A stretch of DNA of 17,779 nt from CADEDH01 sp047971245 (lineage in GTDB: Bacteria; Actinomycetota; Acidimicrobiia; Acidimicrobiales; SZUA-35). Each line of letters opens with the position of its first letter. The stretch's first letter is position 1. The notes below the pieces were generated by a model. The model was not told the DNA's origin, searched no databases, and saw only the letters and a program-made list of their open reading frames with translations. The stretch is taken from the NCBI GenBank assembly GCA_047971245.1, contig JBKDZN010000120.1:1-17779 (forward strand). The letters are read 5' to 3'. This document shows positions 13,515 to 17,779 of this stretch, in pieces. A program made the position numbers and the translations under genes.

Positions 13515-13546
13515 CCACCGACCGAACGGTGGTTGGTACCACCGTT
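13515..13546 (-). promoter_or_regulatory. Mutually exclusive hairpins between sepF and yggT
   Basis: AACGGTGG (13525-13532) pairs perfectly with CCACCGTT (13539-13546) around 6 nt. Its CGGTGG part can instead pair with CCACCG at 13515-13520, also around 6 nt. The two stems share one strand and cannot form together, an attenuator-like layout 24 bp before the yggT start. No function is established. Confidence 0.4.
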
Positions 13547-13585
13547 GTCGGCCGACGCCCGACCTCGTGCCCTCAGACCCGATCC

Positions 13586-14650
13586 TCAGCTCCGCGAGGA
13601 CCGCCCAGCCACCGCCCGCTTCCGGTCCTCGTCGGACACGGTGACGTGCTCGGGGGTGAGCAGGAAGATCTGGGTGGCCAGTTTCTCCATGCCGCCGTCG
13701 CGGGCATAGCAGATACCGCTGGCGAAATCGATCAGTCTTCGGGTGAGGTCGCGGTCGACCCCCCGCAGGTCGATGATCACCGGTACCCCCCGCTTGAAGG
13801 TGTCACCGAGGGTCTTGGCGTCGCCGAACGACGAGGGGGTCAGCACCTCGGGGGCAGCCGCCCTGGGTGTGGCGGCCGCGGCGGTGTCAACGTCGGCCCG
13901 GGTGCGGACCGTGATCCCCGATGAGGGGTCGGTGGCCTCCCCCGTTCGCCGGGCGTCGTGGCGGCCGCGTCGGGCCGAACCCGACGCGCCTGATCCCTGC
14001 CCTGCCGGCGACCCTCCCGGAGACGAGGACGACCGAGCACCGCCGGAGGAAGAGGAGGAGGAAGAGGAAGAAGAAGAGGTGGAGTTGGAGTTGGTTCCGG
14101 ACCCGCCGGACCTCGACGGGACCGATCCCGAGGCGCGTGCGGTGGACGAGCCGCTACCTCCACGGGGCTCGTCACCCCCGCCGGACGACCGGGCACCTGA
14201 GCCTCCCCGGGTGCCTCCGTTGGCGGACGACGGGCCCGAGGTGGACCGGCCGGAGACCGATCCGGTGGTCGAGCCGGATCGGGTGGACGCGGCTCGGGCC
14301 GTACCGTTCCGGGCCGACCGGCCGTTCCCGCCGGAGCCGGATCGAGCCGACGACGCGGCCTCGGTCCGGACACCGGATCGGGTTTGGCCTGACCGGCTCC
14401 GGGCCGAGGACGTCCGGGTTCCTCCGGCCCCGTCACCCGCCCGCCGGGGGGCCACGGTGGTCAGGGTGTCCTCCGTGCGATCGATCTCGTCGTCGTCGTC
14501 ATCATCATCATCATCGAGATCGGCTTCGACCGGTCGGCTCCGGGACCGGGCCCGGCGCCGATCTTCGTAGTCCACCTCATAGGGGTCGTCGTCGTACTCC
14601 TCGTCCGGTCCGAGCCCCATATAAGCCAGGATGTTCCGCAACATCGACAT
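13586..14650 (-). CDS. sepF: SepF, membrane anchor of the Z-ring, with a giant disordered linker
   Basis: 354 residues, about twice the usual 130-220. The N-terminus MSMLRNILAYMGLG is the amphipathic membrane-binding helix. It is followed by an acidic stretch (EEYDDDPYEVDYED), a run of about nine Asp, and then a Ser/Gly/Arg/Thr-rich linker to about residue 267 with a run of about eleven Ser. The C-terminal core (about 268-350) is the SepF/DUF552 fold: EVLTPSSFGDAKTLGDTFKR, VPVIIDLRGVDRDLTRRLIDF, SGICYARDG and IFLLTPEHVTVS. SepF binds the FtsZ C-terminal peptide and tethers and bundles filaments at the membrane. I chose ATG at 14650 (GAGGAG 8 nt upstream); a longer frame to 14785 overlaps yggS and is not needed. 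It follows yggS after 4 bp. Confidence 0.95.
   Translation of the reverse strand: MSMLRNILAYMGLGPDEEYDDDPYEVDYEDRRRARSRSRPVEADLDDDDDDDDDEIDRTEDTLTTVAPRRAGDGAGGTRTSSARSRSGQTRSGVRTEAASSARSGSGGNGRSARNGTARAASTRSGSTTGSVSGRSTSGPSSANGGTRGGSGARSSGGGDEPRGGSGSSTARASGSVPSRSGGSGTNSNSTSSSSSSSSSSSGGARSSSSPGGSPAGQGSGASGSARRGRHDARRTGEATDPSSGITVRTRADVDTAAAATPRAAAPEVLTPSSFGDAKTLGDTFKRGVPVIIDLRGVDRDLTRRLIDFASGICYARDGGMEKLATQIFLLTPEHVTVSDEDRKRAVAGRSSRS
14045..14077. repeat. Purine-strand microsatellite encoding the poly-Ser run of SepF
   Basis: A run of GGA/AGA triplets on the plus strand encodes about eleven consecutive Ser (TCC/TCT) on the minus strand. Slippage in this tract would change linker length by whole residues, because the unit is 3 bp. 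Confidence 0.7.
14488..14518. repeat. Trinucleotide repeat encoding the poly-Asp run of SepF
   Basis: TCG/TCA-type triplets (GTC then ATC repeats on the plus strand) encode about nine consecutive Asp near SepF residue 45. Five successive ATC units are identical, so replication slippage is possible. Confidence 0.7.
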
Positions 14651-14654
14651 CAGT

Positions 14655-15392
14655 TCACTCCTCGCGCCCGACTGTAGTGCTGCTCGGCGATGCGTCGTGA
14701 CGCCCCGGGCGGGGCCGGTTCCCGAACAGCACAGATCCCAGTCGCACCATGGTGGCACCCTCGGCCACCGCTCGTTCGTAGTCACCCGACATGCCCATCG
14801 ACAGCTCGGCCAGTCCGAGTCGTTCGGCCGCCTCCCGGGTGAGAGAGAAGGCGGGCCGGGGATCCACGTCGGCCTCGGTGGGTCCGACGGTCATGAGGCC
14901 GATCACGTCGAGTCCGCGCTCCCGGGCCGAATCCACCAACCCGTCGAGCTCGCCGGGGGGGCAACCCCCCTTGTCGGCCTCGCCGGTCGCGTTGAGTTGG
15001 ATCAGGATCCGGGCCCCGGGCACCCGGCGGGCCAGCTCCTCGACGAGGATGGCCCGATCGACCGTTTGCCAGACATCGACGAACGGCGCCACCCGTTTGA
15101 CCTTGTTGCGCTGCAGCCGACCGATGAAGTGGACGGTGGGTCGGCGGTCCGGACCGGGGATCCCGTCCGGATGATCCCAACCCAGCGCGGCTCCCTTGGC
15201 CACCAGCTCCTGGGCGTAGTTCTCGCCCACGTCTCCGAGTCCGGCCGCGACCGCGGCCGTGATGGCTTCCGGCCCGAAGGCCTTGGTGACCGCAACGATC
15301 CGCACCGGTTGGGCGGGGGTGACCGCCTCGATGTTGCGGCGCACCACGGTCAACCGGTCGGCCACCGTCGCTCCCGGGCCGGGCGCGGTCAT
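14655..15392 (-). CDS. yggS: YggS/PROSC family PLP-binding homeostasis protein
   Basis: 245 residues, an alanine-racemase-like single TIM-barrel domain. PLP-binding lysine is K37 in RIVAVTKAFG. Other conserved parts are DVGENYAQELVAK, HFIGRLQRNKVKRV, LMTVGP, and LSMGMSGDYERAVAEGATMVRLGSVLFG, which holds the phosphate-binding loop. The protein binds pyridoxal phosphate without known catalytic turnover and buffers PLP and amino-acid pools; in Gram-positive bacteria it sits in the sepF region. The ATG overlaps the pgeF stop as ATGA (15389-15392), and sepF starts 4 bp downstream, so the three genes are tightly linked. Confidence 0.96.
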   Translation of the reverse strand: MTAPGPGATVADRLTVVRRNIEAVTPAQPVRIVAVTKAFGPEAITAAVAAGLGDVGENYAQELVAKGAALGWDHPDGIPGPDRRPTVHFIGRLQRNKVKRVAPFVDVWQTVDRAILVEELARRVPGARILIQLNATGEADKGGCPPGELDGLVDSARERGLDVIGLMTVGPTEADVDPRPAFSLTREAAERLGLAELSMGMSGDYERAVAEGATMVRLGSVLFGNRPRPGRHDASPSSTTVGREE

Positions 15393-16075
15393 GACCCGGC
15401 TCCGGTGGGTTCCAGCCAGGCCACTGTGGTCTGCCGGCCGGTGTCGGCCCGCACCCGGTGACTGAACCAGGTCGGATCACTGGTGGCCGGCGGACGATCG
15501 GGCCGGGGCCAGCCCGCCCGTTCACAGGCCGCCGCCACTGCCGCTGGGACATCCAACGCCGGGGTGCCCGAAGGGGTGACCGAGCGGACCTCGTCGCCGA
15601 GGATCGCGGCCACCTGATCCAGATCAGCCGGGGAGAACTCGTAGTGACCCGGATCGATACAGGGCCCGAGCAGGGTTCGGCGAGGCCGGACTCCGGCCGC
15701 GGTCAGCGCAGCCGCGGTGTGTTTCACCACCCCGGTCACGAGGCCCCGCCAACCGGCGTGCGCCACCCCGATCCCGACATCGCCGACCAGCACCACCGGG
15801 GCGCAGTCCGCGGTGGTCACCGCGATCGGTACCCGCACCGCGGTGGTGATCGCCGCGTCGGCCGTCGCCCCCGCCCCGTCACCGGGCGTGCGGGCGGTGA
15901 CCACGGCCGCCCCATGAACCTGCCGAAGCCACGTCCAGGACTCGTTGATCACCTTTCGCCGTAACTCGTCGAGCCCGGAGGCAGGACCGTCGACCCGGTA
16001 GTCGCCATCGGCCCGGTCGGTGAACACCACACGGGCGATGGTGTCCACCATCGGCACGTCGATGCCCCGAGCCAT
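15389..16075 (-). CDS. pgeF: Peptidoglycan editing factor PgeF (YfiH/YlmD, laccase-domain family)
   Basis: 228 residues from ATG at 16075. Zinc ligands are visible: H54 in RQVHGAAV, C91 in TTADCAPV and H106 in AHAGWRG. LLGPCIDPGHYEF and the C-terminal RVRADTGRQTTVAW also fit. Members have been described as removing wrongly incorporated residues such as L-Ser from peptidoglycan precursors, and as purine nucleoside phosphorylases; the older laccase annotation is doubtful. ftsZ ends 10 bp upstream and yggS overlaps its stop by 4 bp. No strong ribosome-binding site precedes the start, so translation may depend on coupling with ftsZ. The longer open frame up to 16786 is antiframe shadow of the ftsZ linker. 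Confidence 0.95.
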   Translation of the reverse strand: MARGIDVPMVDTIARVVFTDRADGDYRVDGPASGLDELRRKVINESWTWLRQVHGAAVVTARTPGDGAGATADAAITTAVRVPIAVTTADCAPVVLVGDVGIGVAHAGWRGLVTGVVKHTAAALTAAGVRPRRTLLGPCIDPGHYEFSPADLDQVAAILGDEVRSVTPSGTPALDVPAAVAAACERAGWPRPDRPPATSDPTWFSHRVRADTGRQTTVAWLEPTGAGS

Positions 16076-16085
16076 GTCGTCGCCG

Positions 16086-17741
16086 CTACTTGAGGAAGGA
16101 CGGCACGTCGAACTCGTCGTCGAGATCGTCGCTGTCGGTGTCGAATAGGTCGATGGTGTCCGGACCCGGGGCACGACGGCCGGTCGGCGCCGACGTGGTC
16201 GCACCGCCACCGTTGGCCATGCTGTGGGCGCCCGCGGGGGAACCGTTGCCGTTCCCCGCGCCCGTCGAGGCCCCGTTGCCCTGCGGGCCCGCGGCGGTCG
16301 CACCACTCCCGCGGACGGTGCCGTTGCCCGAGCTGCCGTTACCGTTGCCACCGCTGGTGCTGCTGTGGGCTCCCGCCGTGCCGTGGGAGCCGTTCGCGGC
16401 CGGTCGGCTGCCGGCCCCGGTGGCGGTATGGCCGGTCCCGGCGGTGCCGTTCCCGCCCCCGGCGGTGCCGTTCCCGCTCCCAGTGCTACCGGTTGCGCTC
16501 CCGGCCGTGCTGCGACCACCACCGGCGGTACCGTTCCCGCTCCCGCCGGAGGGGTAGCCACCATGGTCGTAGCCGCCTCCGGTGGAGCTGTAGCCGCCAC
16601 CAGCGGGGCCGTTGCCGACCGAGGCGTAGCCGGAAGGATCGGACCCGCCGGCCGGGTAGCCGGCTGCGCCCGGCCGACCGTTCGGATCGTCCGGCCGCCG
16701 GATCTCGGCGGTGGTGTCGGCGGCGAACCCGGCGTCGGACCGGGTCGGGGTGACGAAGACGTCATCCGCATTGAGCGGGTGCTCACGCCGGTTGTCCTCG
16801 AAACGGTCGAACCCGGCGGCGATGACGGTCACCCGGATCTCCTCGCCCAGGTTCTCGTCGACCACGGTGCCGAAGATGATGTTGGCCTCGGGATGGGCCA
16901 CCTCGTGGATGATCTCGGCCGCCTCGTTCACCTCGAACAGGCCGAGATCGCTGGAGCCGGCGATGGTCAACAGGATGCCGCGGGCCCCGTCGATCGAAGC
17001 CTCGAGCAGGGGACTGGCGATCGCGGCGCGGGCCGCGTCGAGCGCCCGACCGTCACCGGCCGAACGGCCGATCCCCATGAGGGCACTGCCGGCGTCGTGC
17101 ATGATCATCCGCACGTCGGCGAAGTCGGTGTTGATCAGACCCGGGGTGGTGATGAGGTCAGCAATGCCGGAAACACCCTGGAGCAGGATCTCATCGGCCA
17201 TCCGGAAGGCGTTGACCATCGACGTCTTCTCATCGGCGATCGACAGCAGCCGATCGTTGGGGATGACGATCTGGGTGTCGACCTTCTCGCGCAGCCGGTT
17301 GATCCCGGCATCGGCCTGAGCGGCTCGCCGGCGACCCTCGAAGGCGAACGGGCGGGTGATCACCGCGATCGTCAGGGCCCCCTGGCTCTTGGCCACCTCG
17401 GCGATCACCGGGGCAGCGCCGGTACCGGTACCGCCCCCTTCGCCGGCGGTGATGAAGACCATGTCCGCGCCCTCGAGGGCGGCGGAGATCTCATCACGAT
17501 GGGCTTCGGCAGCCTGCTGGCCGACGGTCGGGTCGCTGCCCGCCCCCAGGCCCCGGGTCAGGTCCCGGCCGATATGGATCTTGGTCTCGGCGTCGCTCAT
17601 CAGCAGGGCCTGGGCGTCGGTGTTGACCGCGACGAACTCGACGCCGCGCAAGCCGGCATCGATCATCCGGTTCACCGCATTGCAGCCGCCACCGCCGACA
17701 CCGACAACCTTGACCACGGCGACATAGTTCTGGGTACTCAT
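16086..17741 (-). CDS. ftsZ: FtsZ, tubulin-like division GTPase with a very long C-terminal linker
   Basis: 551 residues against a usual 350-470. The GTPase and C-terminal subdomains occupy about 1-316. GTP-binding loops include VGVGGGGCNAVNRM, the tubulin signature GGGTGTG (102-108, preceded by AGE as in other actinobacteria) and NTDFADVR, the T7 catalytic loop (N204, D206, D209). Residues about 318-535 are a Gly/Ser/Thr/Asn-rich, Pro-poor linker with GSGNGTA-type repeats. The last 11 residues, DDEFDVPSFLK, are the conserved C-terminal peptide that binds SepF and other partners. FtsZ polymerises with GTP at mid-cell. The ATG at 17741 follows AGAGGA by about 11 nt. The 38 bases upstream show no certain gene; ftsQ would be expected. 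Confidence 0.98.
   Translation of the reverse strand: MSTQNYVAVVKVVGVGGGGCNAVNRMIDAGLRGVEFVAVNTDAQALLMSDAETKIHIGRDLTRGLGAGSDPTVGQQAAEAHRDEISAALEGADMVFITAGEGGGTGTGAAPVIAEVAKSQGALTIAVITRPFAFEGRRRAAQADAGINRLREKVDTQIVIPNDRLLSIADEKTSMVNAFRMADEILLQGVSGIADLITTPGLINTDFADVRMIMHDAGSALMGIGRSAGDGRALDAARAAIASPLLEASIDGARGILLTIAGSSDLGLFEVNEAAEIIHEVAHPEANIIFGTVVDENLGEEIRVTVIAAGFDRFEDNRREHPLNADDVFVTPTRSDAGFAADTTAEIRRPDDPNGRPGAAGYPAGGSDPSGYASVGNGPAGGGYSSTGGGYDHGGYPSGGSGNGTAGGGRSTAGSATGSTGSGNGTAGGGNGTAGTGHTATGAGSRPAANGSHGTAGAHSSTSGGNGNGSSGNGTVRGSGATAAGPQGNGASTGAGNGNGSPAGAHSMANGGGATTSAPTGRRAPGPDTIDLFDTDSDDLDDEFDVPSFLK
16440..16544. repeat. 21-bp repeats within the FtsZ linker
   Basis: Three near-identical 21-bp units (16440-16460, 16461-16481, 16524-16544) share GGCGGTGCCGTTCCCGC on the plus strand. 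The first two are adjacent. Each encodes seven residues of the form G(S/G)GNGTA in ftsZ, so gain or loss of a unit keeps the frame. Confidence 0.75.
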
Positions 17742-17779
17742 AAGTACAGCGTCCTCTGTTGCGGGGGAATCAGTCGTGG

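Noticed and set aside
13921..14700. Arg/His-rich plus-strand frames opposite sepF
   Set aside because: They are translations of the microsatellites and GC-rich linker with no family resemblance.
14651..14785. N-terminal extension of SepF into yggS
   Set aside because: The amphipathic helix starting at 14650 is the normal SepF N-terminus and has a good ribosome-binding site.
16076..16786. Upstream extension of the pgeF frame over the ftsZ linker
   Set aside because: It is a Pro/Ala/Thr/Arg-rich shadow of the repetitive linker. PgeF homology begins near MARGIDVPMV at 16075.
1..17779. CRISPR arrays, insertion sequences, tRNA or prophage genes
   Set aside because: I looked for regularly spaced repeats, transposase motifs and cloverleaf-like sequences and saw none.

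Overview
This window is very GC-rich, gene-dense and almost entirely ordered on the minus strand. Its right-hand part is the downstream end of an actinobacterial division and cell wall (dcw) cluster. Reading in the direction of transcription (17.7 kb towards 9.4 kb), the order is ftsZ, pgeF, yggS, sepF, yggT, divIVA, a 534-bp gap, a DksA/TraR-type gene, lspA and rluD. This matches the chromosomal order I know from Streptomyces and other Actinomycetota, with dnaE further downstream. The proteasome activator Bpa, the large DivIVA and the actinobacterial FtsZ sequence details also fit Actinomycetota. A deep branch such as Acidimicrobiia is my best guess, but it is an inference.

Layout. At 1-1675 are two exopolysaccharide genes, a Wzz-like chain-length protein cut by the window edge and an O-antigen ligase/polymerase. 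At 1824-5375 is dnaE, the replicative polymerase alpha subunit, with a complete PHP metal site. At 5575-6240 is an unrecognised protein with a weak GNAT-like look; its promoter carries a perfect 16-bp tandem duplication. At 6467-8143 are bpa and an alkaline-phosphatase-superfamily enzyme, probably co-transcribed. At 8343-9471 is the only plus-strand unit, an Rrf2-family regulator followed by a nitroreductase. At 9441-11421 are rluD, lspA and the DksA-like gene, with overlapping ends. At 11422-11955 is a gene-free, palindrome-rich interval where many actinobacteria carry ileS. At 11956-17741 is the division block.

How the genes work together. FtsZ polymerises into the Z-ring. SepF anchors it to the membrane through an N-terminal amphipathic helix. 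YggT and DivIVA act at the membrane and in polar/septal growth. PgeF edits mis-incorporated peptidoglycan residues, and YggS maintains PLP pools. Start/stop overlaps (ATGA at yggS/pgeF, GTGA at lspA/rluD) suggest translational coupling.

The most distinctive features are: very long disordered linkers in FtsZ, SepF and DivIVA; a DksA-like protein whose zinc finger has lost canonical cysteines; the ileS gap; and a palindrome at the start of the Rrf2 gene that could be both a leaderless -10 element and an autoregulatory operator. I see no CRISPR array, insertion sequence, tRNA, rRNA or prophage. No clearly novel multi-gene system is evident.
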